DNA of 64,000 nt, taken from positions 25,505-89,504 of the forward strand of contig CANLIC010000017.1 of NCBI GenBank assembly GCA_947491025.1, in the 5' to 3' direction. The position numbers and the translations under genes are program-made. The notes under the pieces were generated by a model. It did not search any database and was not told the origin of the DNA. It saw nothing but the letters and a program-made list of their open reading frames with translations. Origin of the DNA: Myxococcales bacterium. GTDB taxonomy: Bacteria; Myxococcota_A; UBA9042. Shown one piece after another: positions 34,204 to 45,000 of this stretch (its first letter is position 1; each line of letters begins with the position of its first letter).

Positions 34204-35175
34204 TCAGGTGGCGGCGAGCGCCCGTTCTGGCTCGAAATCGCCGCGGCCCAATTCGCGCAAGATCGCGGCCCAAGTCGCTGGCAGGGGCTGCTCCCAGCCG
34301 GCGAGTTGAAAGTACCCAGCATCGGGCGCCCGTTGCCAGCTGCGGGCGACGCCGGTGGCAGGATCCCGCATGCCGAGCCGTGCGCTGTGCAGGGCGACGC
34401 GCGGCGCTGCGAGGCCGGCGCGGGCCTCAGCGGCGAGCGAATCGCCGTAGCGCTGATCGCCGACGATGGGGCCGAGCGCGTAAGACAGGTGCGCCCGCGC
34501 CTGGTGGCTGCGGCCGGTCTCCAAGGTGATGGCGACCAGCGCGACGGCGCGCTCGGCGTCGAACGCCAAGGGCAGCGCGCGTGTCGCCGCCGGCTGGCCG
34601 CAAGGGTGCACCTCGACCCCAGCGTGGGCAGCCGGGCGCAGCGGCGCCTCGATGCGCTGCGCAACGGGCGGCCGCAGACAGCGCACCAGCGCCAAATAGC
34701 CGCGGCCGACTTGTCGGCGCGCCAAGGCACGATCAAACGCGGCGACGGCGTCTGGGTGTCGGCCAAAGCAGAGCAGGCCGCTGGTCTCGCGGTCGAGGCG
34801 GTGAGACTCGGCCAGCTGCGGTCGACCCTGGCCGCGCTGCAGCGCCTGGACGCGTCCCAGCAGGCTGTCGCCGCCAGTGGGTCCCGGGACCGTCGGCAGG
34901 CCGGGCGGCTTGCAGACGATGAGCCAGCGGTCGTCCTCATGCACCACGTCGAGGTCGAACTCCCGGGCCTCGACCGTGGGCGCGGCCAGGGTCCAACGCA
35001 GCTCGGCGCCGGCGCTGACGGGATGCGCCTGGGTGCGTTCGCGCCGGCCATCGATGAAGACGCCGCCGGCGTCAATCGCGCGACGCGCGGCCCCACGGCT
35101 GATCTCTGCGACGCGCGCCAGCGCGACGTCGAGGCGCAAGCCGGCGAGCTCTTGAGGGATGATGACAGGCAGCAT
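34204..35175 (-). CDS. RluA-family pseudouridine synthase
   Basis: 323 residues. It isomerises specific uridines in rRNA or tRNA. An S4 RNA-binding domain occupies about 10-65 (GLRLDVALARVAEISRGAARR, then GGVFIDGR). The catalytic domain has the entry motif IVCKPPGLPTVPG (86-98) and the active-site motif SHRLDRETSGLL with Asp128. The C-terminal ITLETGRSHQARAHL and VGDQRYG match the uridine-binding region. ATG 35175 is preceded by GAGGA; in-frame codons back to 35352 are unconserved. It is convergent with the alpha/beta hydrolase. RluA, RluC and RluD cannot be separated by sequence reading alone. Confidence 0.9.
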   Translation of the reverse strand: MLPVIIPQELAGLRLDVALARVAEISRGAARRAIDAGGVFIDGRRERTQAHPVSAGAELRWTLAAPTVEAREFDLDVVHEDDRWLIVCKPPGLPTVPGPTGGDSLLGRVQALQRGQGRPQLAESHRLDRETSGLLCFGRHPDAVAAFDRALARRQVGRGYLALVRCLRPPVAQRIEAPLRPAAHAGVEVHPCGQPAATRALPLAFDAERAVALVAITLETGRSHQARAHLSYALGPIVGDQRYGDSLAAEARAGLAAPRVALHSARLGMRDPATGVARSWQRAPDAGYFQLAGWEQPLPATWAAILRELGRGDFEPERALAAT

Positions 35176-35561
35176 GGGTCCTCGGCGCGCCGGCCGGCAG
35201 GCTCCGTGCGGCGGCGCCCACCCTGCCCGGCCCGGCGCGAGGTGTCTAGGCGTAGCGTGGCCACGCAATGAACCCCCCAGCGGCGCTTGTGCTAGGCAGC
35301 GGACTTGTCTAAGGTTCGAACCTAGGTAGGTTCTTACGCAAATGGGCGCCATAGGAGCGTGTCGGAGAAAATGGGAACGAAGGCATCGGACCGGAAGGCG
35401 AGCCGGACCGGCCGTTCGGCAACCCGAGGACTCGGCGCTCGACGACGTGAGAGATTCCTGCTTCCGCAGCGGTGGGCGACGGTCGAGGCGGCCGCATGCG
35501 GGGTCCGAGGGCGAGTTCAGCGCTCGTAGACAGGCTCAAAGGAAGGACGGAACCGATCGCG
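35176..35561. other. Divergent intergenic region with a palindrome
   Basis: 386 bases between the RluA-family gene (-) and the FG-GAP lipoprotein (+). It contains a 12-bp perfect palindrome at 35312-35323 set between possible -35 and -10 elements (35305-35332). No other gene is supported; the FG-GAP frame itself is open from 35472. Confidence 0.45.
35305..35332 (+). promoter_or_regulatory. Candidate promoter with internal palindromic operator
   Basis: TTGTCT, 16 bases, TAGGTT on the plus strand. The spacer holds AGGTTCGAACCT (35312-35323), a perfect 12-bp inverted repeat, partly repeated as AGGTAGGTT just after it. A repressor bound there would block polymerase. The regulator is unknown. Confidence 0.4.
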
Positions 35562-37964
35562 ATGTCGAAAGAGCTGCCTTGGCGCGCGGCCGGCATGGCG
35601 GCGTTGCAACCAGATACTGACCAGGGCGCGACGGGGCGAGAGCTACCGAACCAGGCGCGGCGCTCGCCCAGGTTTGCCGCTCGCCGACGAGCGCTGGACC
35701 ACGCGTTGTCGAGGCGAAGACGCGAACGATGGGGGCTTTCCAGGGCCAGTGGTGCCGCGTGGCCCTGGCTCTTGCTATGCCTGATCGCCTTTTCGGCGTG
35801 CGACGGCGCATCTTCCTCAACCACCTCCGACCATCCTGGCGTCGCCGGTGATGTCGCGAGCGCTGCGGACTCTGCTGCCACCGACGCCGCCGTGGCGGAT
35901 GACGGTGCGACGGACGCTGCTTCTGTCGACACGGCCTCGGTGGACGCTACCCAAGTCGATGGCGAGGGCGACTCGGCGCTGGCCTCGGACGCTGGCAATG
36001 ACGCCACGGAGGGCGGCTCCGCAGCCGATGCAGGGGACGACGACAGCGCGAGCGAGGACGGCGGCAGCGGCGGCGGGGCTGGCGACGCCGTGAGCTCCGA
36101 CGGGGGCGCGACAGGCGACCCGGCAGACATCAGCGACGCGCCGGATGGCCCAGGGCTGGATGGCGACGGTGGCAGCGCCGAGCTTCCCGACGGCATGCCT
36201 GACAGCGACACCACGAGTGCCGTCTGCGATGCCAGCGCGGGGCTTGGCTGCGACGCGGCGAACGGTGGCCTGGACGTCTCTGGCGACAGCGACGCTGGCG
36301 GTGGCGATGGTGGTTCTGCCGACGCCGACGGCGCTGACGCCGGCCCGACGCTCCCGAGCAACGCGGTCGCTATCCCGATCGATGTCACTTCGTTGGAGCC
36401 CGCCCCCTTTGTCGATGTGACCGGCGATTACGGGCTCGAACCAGCGGTCAAGCACGAGTTCTGCGTAGCAACGGGCGACTTCAACGGCGATGGCATCGAA
36501 GACTTCGTCGTCATCGAGGCCAAGTCGCAGGTGCCAGTCATCCATGTGGTGCTGGTACAGCCGCCCAAAGTCCAGCACGTTTACAGCACGTTCGATAGCA
36601 CGACCAACAACGCCAAGCACGGCTGCAGCGCCGCCGATCTCGACGGCGACGGCAAGCTCGATCTGCTCATCGGCGGCCAGTCCGGGGTGTCCTTGTACCG
36701 CGGTGACGGCAAGGGCGGCCTCGACGACGCGAGCGACGTCTGGTTGCCGCCGATCTCCGACTACGCTGCCCACAGCGTCGCTGCGGCCGATCTCGACGGC
36801 GACGGCGACCTCGACCTCTATGTCGGCGCTGGGATGATTCCACCGCCGTGCAGCGGCCTCGAGTGCCAGTTTACGGCCACAGACCTGCTCTGCGCTTTCA
36901 ACCCGCCGCCGCCGGCTCCAGCCCACCTCGACGACCGGGTGCTGCTGCGGAAAGGCGCTCCGCCCCTCGTAGATGCCAGCGCGGCCTGGGGTGCGGCCAC
37001 AGGCGGCAGCCACAGCATCGTCCAGCCGCTCGACATCAACGGCGATCTCAAGGTCGACATGCTGGTCGGCGACGAGGCCGCGATGCCCCGCTTGCTGATC
37101 AATACCGGCAGCTCCTTTCAAGTGTATGGCAAGGAGATCGGCCTGCATCCCTTTGTCGCAGCCATGGGGTGGGCGGTCGGTGACCTCAACGGCGATGGCT
37201 TGCCTGACATCGCGCTTGCTGACGCCGGCCCGACCCCGGTGTTCTCGTCTTCGCCGGCCGCGCCTGGCAAGCCGCCGACACTGACGGACATCGGCGGCAT
37301 CACCGGTATCTGGGGGCCGAGCTACGCGTCGAGCGCGTGGTCGCCGCAGTTCGCCGACTTTGACCACGATGGCCGCGATGACCTCGCGCTGATGGTCGCG
37401 GTCAACATGTCGGCCCTGGAGCTCATGGGCTTCATCTCGGGCTGCAACATCGGCTTCGGGGCGATGACCAATCCTTTCCTCGGCAAGCCGAGCATCGACA
37501 TCCTGTACCTACAGCAGCCGACGGGGCCCATGCAGGCCCTCGCCATGCCGCCCTGGCCTTTCGCGCACGGCATGATCGCCGACCAACGCACCGTCGACAT
37601 CGACGGCGACGGCGACCTCGACTTGGTCCAGACGCGGCCGGGGCCGTCGCTCTGGCCGGCGGCGCGCGTCCGCATCCTGCGCAACGATCTACCCAAGAAG
37701 GGCGGGAGCTTTCGGGTTACGCTCGTCGGCAAGGGCGGCAACACCGACGCCCTCGGCAGCCGCGTCACCGCCATGATCGCCGGCCAAGTGCAGACGCGCT
37801 GGGCGTCTGGCAGCGGCGGCTTCGGCGGTGCGCACAGCCGCTTTGTCCACTTCGGCCTCGGGGCCGCCAAGGCTGCGCAAGCTGTCACCGTTCATTGGCC
37901 CGACGGGAGCAAGAAGGTCCTCGGCGAGGTGGCCGCCGGGGCCAGCGTCACCGCCAGTTGGTAG
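35562..37964 (+). CDS. FG-GAP/ASPIC-UnbV lipoprotein
   Basis: About 800 residues. A basic N-terminal stretch leads to a hydrophobic segment ending in SAC (CLIAFSACDG), a likely lipobox. An Asp/Ala/Gly/Ser-rich linker of about 200 residues follows. Next come FG-GAP/VCBS beta-propeller repeats with calcium-loop motifs: FNGDGIEDF, LDGDGKLDL, LDGDGDLDL, LNGDGLPDI, FDHDGRDDL and IDGDGDLDL. The C-terminus is an ASPIC/UnbV (CRTAC1-type) domain, with NTDALGSRVT, SRFVHFGLGAAK and VTVHWPDGS. It is therefore a secreted or surface-anchored calcium-dependent propeller. The start is uncertain: ATG 35562, ATG 35472 or a TTG at 35706 (which gives a normal-length signal) are all in frame. Confidence 0.82.
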   Translation: MSKELPWRAAGMAALQPDTDQGATGRELPNQARRSPRFAARRRALDHALSRRRRERWGLSRASGAAWPWLLLCLIAFSACDGASSSTTSDHPGVAGDVASAADSAATDAAVADDGATDAASVDTASVDATQVDGEGDSALASDAGNDATEGGSAADAGDDDSASEDGGSGGGAGDAVSSDGGATGDPADISDAPDGPGLDGDGGSAELPDGMPDSDTTSAVCDASAGLGCDAANGGLDVSGDSDAGGGDGGSADADGADAGPTLPSNAVAIPIDVTSLEPAPFVDVTGDYGLEPAVKHEFCVATGDFNGDGIEDFVVIEAKSQVPVIHVVLVQPPKVQHVYSTFDSTTNNAKHGCSAADLDGDGKLDLLIGGQSGVSLYRGDGKGGLDDASDVWLPPISDYAAHSVAAADLDGDGDLDLYVGAGMIPPPCSGLECQFTATDLLCAFNPPPPAPAHLDDRVLLRKGAPPLVDASAAWGAATGGSHSIVQPLDINGDLKVDMLVGDEAAMPRLLINTGSSFQVYGKEIGLHPFVAAMGWAVGDLNGDGLPDIALADAGPTPVFSSSPAAPGKPPTLTDIGGITGIWGPSYASSAWSPQFADFDHDGRDDLALMVAVNMSALELMGFISGCNIGFGAMTNPFLGKPSIDILYLQQPTGPMQALAMPPWPFAHGMIADQRTVDIDGDGDLDLVQTRPGPSLWPAARVRILRNDLPKKGGSFRVTLVGKGGNTDALGSRVTAMIAGQVQTRWASGSGGFGGAHSRFVHFGLGAAKAAQAVTVHWPDGSKKVLGEVAAGASVTASW

Positions 37965-38091
37965 CCCGTGGGCCAGGACCATTCGCGGTCGCGCCGCCGT
38001 GCCGAGACCTCCAAAGGTCACGGCGGCTGGCCGCGCGGCCTCGAGTGCGCTATGGTCAGGCCGTACCCTCTCGCGCCGCCGGAGGCGAAGC

Positions 38092-38838
38092 ATGACGTTC
38101 TCTGCCCTGACGCCTGGACTGCCCAGCGATCCGCTCGCCCCAAGTGGCGACGTCGATTGGGCAATCGAGCGTCATCGCGCGGTCATGGAGCTCGCCCTCG
38201 ACGAGCGCCTGCAGGGGCTTCTGGCGGCCCTTGAGGGGTTCGACGTCGCGCTCAGCGAGACGCCGAGCGCCGAGTTCGTCGGCGAAGATGAGCTGGAGCT
38301 CATCGACGAAGACCCAGAGTCGGTCGCGGAAGCATTCGTCCGCGCCGAGTCCAGCGGCCTCGAGCAGATGGCCTCAGGCGCGACCATCGTGTTGTCGGGT
38401 CCCGAGGTCAAGCGGCGCATTCGCCACAAGCAGTCGATCATGCCGAGCCACATGGCAGCAGGCCTCTACGACGATGTGCGCGCGCTCTTTGAGATCGGCG
38501 ACCGCGAGGGCGCGCTCATCTCGCTTGAGCGACTGGTCGTGGTGTCGCCGCTGACGCCACAGGTCGAGTCCTTCTTGCACCACAACGAGGCGCGCCTGCT
38601 GGAGTACTACCAGGGCGTGTTCGGCCCCTTTTCGCGCGTGCCGGCGCTGGTGCAGAGCGAGCAGCGAATGCCTTCGAGCTACTACGCCCTCGACAAGATT
38701 CGCACCATCACCGAGATGGTGGATGGCCGGCGGAGCATCGAGAACATCTTGCTGTCATCGGGCATGAGCCGCATTGAGGCCTGCGCGGTGATCTCGCAGC
38801 TGGTGCGCGCGGCTGCCATCGACGTCGGCCAGAAGTAA
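38092..38838 (+). CDS. Cytoplasmic protein with winged-helix-like C-terminus
   Basis: 248 residues, no signal peptide. An acidic N-terminal half (GEDELELIDEDPESV) is followed by helical segments, then a C-terminal block YYALDKIRTITEMVDGRRSI and ILLSSGMSRIEACAVISQLV. That block resembles the small winged-helix or DUF4388-type modules common in myxobacterial regulators, where DG.RSI..I...S....E....L..L is typical. The family is not certain. GGAGG lies upstream of ATG 38092, and a TATGGT at 38051-38056 could be its -10. The frame is open further upstream, but only from within the FG-GAP gene. It is convergent with the giant Cys-repeat lipoprotein. The function is unknown. Confidence 0.7.
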   Translation: MTFSALTPGLPSDPLAPSGDVDWAIERHRAVMELALDERLQGLLAALEGFDVALSETPSAEFVGEDELELIDEDPESVAEAFVRAESSGLEQMASGATIVLSGPEVKRRIRHKQSIMPSHMAAGLYDDVRALFEIGDREGALISLERLVVVSPLTPQVESFLHHNEARLLEYYQGVFGPFSRVPALVQSEQRMPSSYYALDKIRTITEMVDGRRSIENILLSSGMSRIEACAVISQLVRAAAIDVGQK

Positions 38839-39020
38839 TCCTCAAGCCGGTTGGTTCGGACGCCGGATTCGCGTGCGATCGGCGAGCGCGGAACGGCGCG
38901 ATGGCCGACGAATTGCGACGCAGCTTCGAGGCTGCACCTTGCCCCCGCTGCCATCGCGGTCGAGCCAAGTTCGCGGCGGCGACGCCAATTCTTGAGCAGG
39001 GACCGCCTGCCAGCCACGCG

Positions 39021-39051
39021 GTTGCTCCTCGCCCGGCACGGGGCGAGCAAC
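39021..39051. terminator. Hairpin between convergent genes
   Basis: GTTGCTC(CTC)GCCC, GGCACG loop, GGGCGAGCAAC. An 11-bp stem with a 3-base bulge, 13 bases from the stop of the Cys-repeat gene. No U-run on either side. It could end transcription from both directions. Confidence 0.5.
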
Positions 39052-39063
39052 AACCGCGTCCCG

Positions 39064-42000
39064 TTACTTGCAGATGATCTGCATGTCGTCGATGTAGACC
39101 TTGACGGCTTTGATACCCTGGGTGATCTGCCCCGAGATCAGCGGCCGCATGAAGCTGCCGAGTAGGCTATCGCCCACAGGCTGGCTGACCTTGGCCCAGC
39201 CAGACGTCGACTTGCACCCAGTCCAGATGAAGTTGTTGTTCGTCTGCACTGCGCCCGGCGCTGGAGCTTTGGCGCCGGGCGTGGTGATGCCGAAGGCGAA
39301 GGGAGCGGCGGACGCGCCGGCGGCGCAGACGTCCGGATCGATGAAGGCGTTGGTCTGCATGACCAGAGTCGCGCCGTTCAGCGGCAGCCGCAGCCACGGC
39401 TCCGACTCCAGGCCGGGGCTGATGAAGGCCTGATCGCCGACTTTCAGCGTCGTGGGATTCTGCACCAGCAGGCTCGACGTGCCCGAGGTCTTTTGGTCCT
39501 TGGCCAGCGCTACCTTCCACTTGGACGGCTGGTTCTTGTTGTCGAAGTTGCCCCAGGTCAGTTGGCTCATGCTGTCGAACGACTCGGAGTGACAGAGCCA
39601 AGTGCAGGCGCCGGTCACGCTGATGTCGTCGATGAGGAAGCTGCCCTTGGCGGTCTGGGCCGTACCCGATTCGACGACGAATTCGATGTCGACGGTCTTG
39701 TTCGCGTACTTGGCGAGGTCGATGGTCTCCAGCTTCCAGGCTGTGATCACATCGCAGCGCTCGAGCACGACATCGCCACCGACACGCACCAGCAGGCGAT
39801 CGCCGTCGCTGCAGCCAGCCTGGCCAACCTCCAGGATCTGCAGGCCGAAGGCCAGTCGAGCGCCGGTGCCCGGCGTGACAGCCGGAAGGGTGATGATCGT
39901 CGTCTCCGCCTTGCCCGACGCCGAGGGTCCGGCGTAGGTGGCCACCATGCTGGCGATGCCGCTGCGCGCTGCCTTGTCGGTACCGACCCAGTTCAAGTAG
40001 CCGCTCGCGGTCGCGGTACGACGCCAGGCGGGCGGCAACCGGGCGTCGAGCCCGAGGGTTGGCGCACCGTCGACGCCGCTCGGCACTTCCATGCCCTCGC
40101 CAATGCAGGACGGACCACAAGCACCGCGCAACGCGATGAAGTCGAGCTTCACCTCGCCCTTGGTGAGCTTGGTCTTCTTGACGGTGACCCGGAACTCGAG
40201 GTCGATCCAGCGGCCGACGTGCTTGGCGAGCGAGATCTTGATCTTGCGCGCATCGTTGCCGAAATCGCCAGCCATCTTGCCGCAGTGCTGCCAGATCTGC
40301 GTGTTGTCATCGATGTAGAGCGCCATGCACTCCGTGTCGGCCATCGTGGACAAGACGCCAAAGCGAAGCACGGGCACCAGGTCGGGCGCGACGTACATGC
40401 GCTTGTGCATGTAGCGCAGCACGGGCACCGGATCGTTCTCCAGGGGGTCGGCTTGCAGCTTGCTGCCGTCCCAGGTGATCTGCAGGTTGCCTTCCTTGCC
40501 GCCGGCCGGGTTGTTGAAGGTGGCGCGCTGATAGACGAGGAAGGGGTCGTTGACGCGCGGGATCCAGTTGGTCGACTCGAACTCGATGAAGGTGTCGTTG
40601 ATGCACACCGAGCAGCCTGCGATCGGCTGGTGCGAGCATTCGCCCTTCGAGCAGAGGTCGAGCGTGCAGTCGTCCTCGTCGTCGCAGTCCTTCGGCTTGA
40701 CACCGATGCACTTGCCGTTGGAGCACGCGTCTTCCTCGGAGCAGAGATCACCGTCCGAGCAAGCGACGGTCACCTTCGGCACGCAGGTGCCCTCCTTGGC
40801 GTCCTTGGTGCCGAGCGTGCAGATGTAGTTGGCCACGCAGGAGCCCTTCTCGCCGGCCTTGGCCGCCGGGTCGCAGAGGACCGTCTCAAGGAAGGGCGGG
40901 TAGCTCTCCTTGTTGGTGACCGCGCAAGTGAATGAGGTGCCGCCCTTGTCCTGGCATGCGGCGTCGACGCAGGGACCCTGGAAGTCCTTGCAGGACTCAA
41001 GCGGACCTGGCTCGCAGAAGCCGAACTTGCAGCCGTCGTTGACGGTGCAGCCATTCTTGTCGGCGTCGCAGGGCGAACCTTCCTTGACCGGCGTCGGCTC
41101 GCAGAGGAATGCGGTGCTGCCCTTGTTGTTGCAGCCACCGGCGATGCAAACGCTCTTGGCTTCCTTGCTGCAATCGGCGGCCTTGCCGATGACGCACTTG
41201 CCCTTGGTGCAGGTGTCGTCGATGGTGCAGCCATCGCCGTCGGCATCGCACTTGGTGCCATCGGGCTTGGGATCGCCACCGCACTCGAAGGCGCTGGCGC
41301 CCTTGGTCGAGCAGGTGCCGGTCGCGCACGAGTTGCCCTGGGCCAGGCAATTGACCGCCGCGCCGGGCAGACATGCGCCGTCGGCGTTGCAGGCGTCATC
41401 CTTGGTGCAGCCGTTGTCGTCGGAGTTGCAGGGCGTGTTGAGCTTGGCCGGCTTGGCGACGCAGTTGCCCTGGCTGGACGAAATCTTCTCGCAGGCGCCG
41501 ACGAGACAGCCGGCATTGCCGTTGAGCTTGCTGCAGTCCATCAGCTTGCCTGGCACGCACTTGCCGATCTCACAGTGGTCATCGAGCGTACAGCCGTTGT
41601 TGTCGGCCTCACAGGGCTTGGATTCCTTGACTGGCGCTGCGATGCACTCAAACGAGGTGTCGCCGAGGCTCTTGCAGGCACCGACCGCGCAGGTGCTGTT
41701 CTTTTCGCTGCAGTTGACCGGGACGCCGGGCACGCAGAAGCCCTGGACACAGAGGTCGTTGGTCGTACAGCCGTTGGCGTCCGCGTTGCAGAGCTTGCCT
41801 TCGTTGGTCGGCTTGCCGATGCAGCCACCTTGGCCACCGTTGACGGCCTTGTCGCAGGTCGGGACCGCGCAAGCGGCATCGATCTCGTTCTTGCAGTCGT
41901 AGGTCCCAAGTCCGGGTTGGCATTTGCCGGCCTTGCAGGTGTCGTTCGCCGTGCAGAGCTGGTCGTCCTCGCAAGCGGAGCCATCCTTGGCCACCGTGAT

Positions 42001-45000
42001 CTTGCAGGTGAAGCCGTTAGGTCCGTCCTTGACGCAGGCCGCGAGCTCGCACTCGCCCGCGACGACCGAACAGTCGACCGGGTCGCCAGCCTTGCAGGCG
42101 CCCTTGCTGCACTTGTCGTGGGCGGTGCAGCCCGATCCGTCCGCGTCGCAGGTGATGGTACCCGCCTTGGGCAGCGGCACGCACTCGTAACCCTTGGCAC
42201 TGTCGACCTTCTCGACGCACGCGCCGCTGTTGCAGGCGTCCTCGACCACAGAGCAATCGGCCACGCCTCCGGTCTTGCACTGACCGTTCTGGCAGAAGTC
42301 ACCGACGGTGCAGGCGATACCGTCGCTGCAGGCTGCGCCATTCACCAGCTGTTTCACCTTGCAGACGCCGTCGAGGGTGTCGCAAGTGTTCTTGGCGCAG
42401 GGCGTGTCGACGGTGGTGTCGCAGACGATCTTGGTCTCGTCGAACAAGCAGTAGCCTGCCTTGTCGCTTGGCTTCTTCTTCTTGCAGGTGTACTTGCCGT
42501 TGCAGGAGTCGTTGTCGTCGTAGAGCTTGCAGTCGCTGTCGAGGCCATTCTCACAGGCGGGGCACTTGTCGTAGTTGCCGCCGGAGCAGAAGCCACCCTG
42601 GCAAACGGTCTTCTCGGAGCAGGGGTCACTGTCGTCGCAGGCGCTGCCCTCCTTGAGGTCGTCGGTGACGCAGCCCTTCAGCTTGTCGCACGAGTCCTGC
42701 GTGCAGGGGTTGCCGTCGTCGCACTCTTTCGGCTTGCCGGCGCACTTGCCCTTGCCGTCGCAGAAGTCGTCGGTGCAGATGTTGTCGTCGCTGCAGAGCG
42801 TCTGGGTGTTCTCGTCCGGGAGGTTAGCGCAGCCCTTCTTGCTGTCGCAGGTGTCCACGGTGCAGGGGTTCTTGTCGTCGCAGTTGACGACCTTGGACAG
42901 GCACTTGTCCTTGTTGCACTGACCCTTGTCCGTGCACTTGTCGCCGTCGTCGCAGGGCTGGAAGCCGTCCAGGGCGCTGCTCTGGCAGCCCTTGCTGAGA
43001 TCGCACTTGTCGAACGTGCAGTCGTTGCCGTCGTTGCAGGTGTTCTGCTCGTTGACGCAGCCCTTCTTGGGATCGCAAGAGTCGTTGGTGCAGATGTTGC
43101 TGTCATCGCAGGGGAGCTTGATGCCCTGGCATGCGGTGCCGGAGCACTTGTCGTTGATGGTGCATAGGCTGCCGTCGTTGCAGGACTTTCCGTCGTCCGG
43201 CACGATCGTGCAACCGTTGACCGTCGAGCAGGGTCCGGCGACCTTGGTGCAGGGGTTGTCGTCCTCGCAGTTGACCGGGCTCGACGAGCAGTCGCCCTTG
43301 TTGCTGCAGGCGTCCTTCTCGGTGCAGGCGTTGCCGTCGTTGCAGGGCTTGTCGGTGGCGGGGCTGACGGCGCAGATGCCCTTGTTGCACGACTCGATGG
43401 TGCAGGGGTTGGCGTCGTCGCAGTCCTTCTTCTTGCCGGCGCACTTGCCGAGCTGGCTGCAGCGGTCGATCACGGTGCAGGCGTCGCCGTCGTCGCAGTC
43501 CTTGTCGGGTTGCAGGATGTTCTTGCAGCCGCCCTTGCCGTCGCAGCCATCGACGGTGCAGGGGTTGCTGTCGTCGCACTTGACGCCGACGGCTTTGCAG
43601 ATGCCGTCGAGGCACTTGTCGCCGGTCGAGCAGGGATCGCCGTCGTCACACTTGAGGTTGTTGTCGAGCAGCGCCGCGCACTTGCCGCTCTTGCTGTCGC
43701 AGACGTCGATCGTGCAGGGGTTGTCGTCGTCGCACTCCAGCTTCTTGCCGGCGCACTTGCCGTCCTTGTCGCACTTGTCGGCCTGGGTGCAGACGATGCC
43801 GTCGTTGCAGGGGCCGCCGACGCCGACCGGCGCATTGGCGCAGCCGAAGACCGGATCGCAGACGTCGAAGGTGCAGGGGCTGTTGTCGTCGCAGGCTTGC
43901 TTGGCGTTTGTCTTGCAGACGCCGCCGATGCAGACCTCCTGAATCGTGCAGACATCATTGTCGACGCAGGTCGTGCCTTCCTTCTTGGACACCTCGCCGC
44001 ACTTGCCGGTCGAGGTTGCGCAGGTGTTGTCCTTGCAGGCGTCCTTGCTCGGGTCGCACTTGATCTCGGAGTTCGGCTTCTTGGAGCAGAACTTGGCGAT
44101 GCAGGCGAAGGTGCCGTTGCAGAGGTTGCCGTCGTCCCACTTGGTGCACTCGCTATCGGCGCTGCAGCCACAGTTGTTGACCGGCGAGAAGCAGACACCG
44201 GCCTTGCAGCTCTCGGTCGGGGTGCAGGCGCTGCCGTCGTCGCACTTTTCGCCGTCGGCGCGCGCCTTGTAGATGCAGCCCTTCTGCGCGTCGCAGCTGT
44301 CGTCGGTGCACGGATTGCCGTCGTTGCAAACGACCGCCGTGCCCTTGCAGAGACCGCTGGCGTCGCAGGAGGTCTGCGTCAGGCACTTGTTGCCGCCGTT
44401 GCAGGGCGTGCCGACCGCCTTGGTCTTGATCGAGCACTGACCGTTGGCGGGATCGCAGAGCGAGGCGCCACAAGACGGATCGGCCGGCGCCGGACAGACC
44501 ACCACGCTCTTGGCGTCGGTGTCGCAGACCTTGCCCTTGGTGGTCTGGAGGCACTTCAAGATGCCGGTGCAGACGTTGCCGTCGTCATACTTGGCGCACT
44601 CCGTGTCGCTGTCGCAGGTGACGCACGAGTTGGTGCCGGTGCAGACGCCACCGCTGCACTGATCGTTGGTGGTGCAGCCGATGGCATCGTCGCAGGGGGT
44701 GCCGCCGAGCTTGGGCAGGTTCTGGCAGCCCTTGACCGAATCACAGGTGTCAGAGGTGCAGCCGTTCTTGTCGTCACAGACCTTCTGTGTGCCGGCGCAT
44801 TTGCCGGTGGCGCAGGTGTCTTTCTCGGTGCAGGCGTTGCCATCGCTGCAGGGCCCGTCGAACTGCGTCGACTTGCAGGTGCCGGTGTCCTTGTCGCAGA
44901 TGTCGTTGGTACAGGGGTTGTTGTCGTTGCAGACCTTGGCCTTGCCGATGCACTTGCCAGCCACGCAGGCGGCGGCGTCGGTGCACTTGTCGCCGTCGTC

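Noticed and set aside
35312..35326. tRNA T-arm-like GGTTCGAACC
   Set aside because: The flanks do not form a 5-bp T-stem, and no acceptor, D or anticodon arms can be built around it.
36470..37640. EF-hand or dockerin calcium domains in the FG-GAP protein
   Set aside because: The DxDGDxxxD loops are spaced and framed as in FG-GAP/VCBS propeller blades and the protein ends in an ASPIC/UnbV domain, so they are not separate EF-hands.
41575..43167. Another long plus-strand frame (530 codons) in the same region
   Set aside because: Same cause: low-complexity Ala/Val/Leu sequence mirrored from Cys/Asp/Gly repeats.
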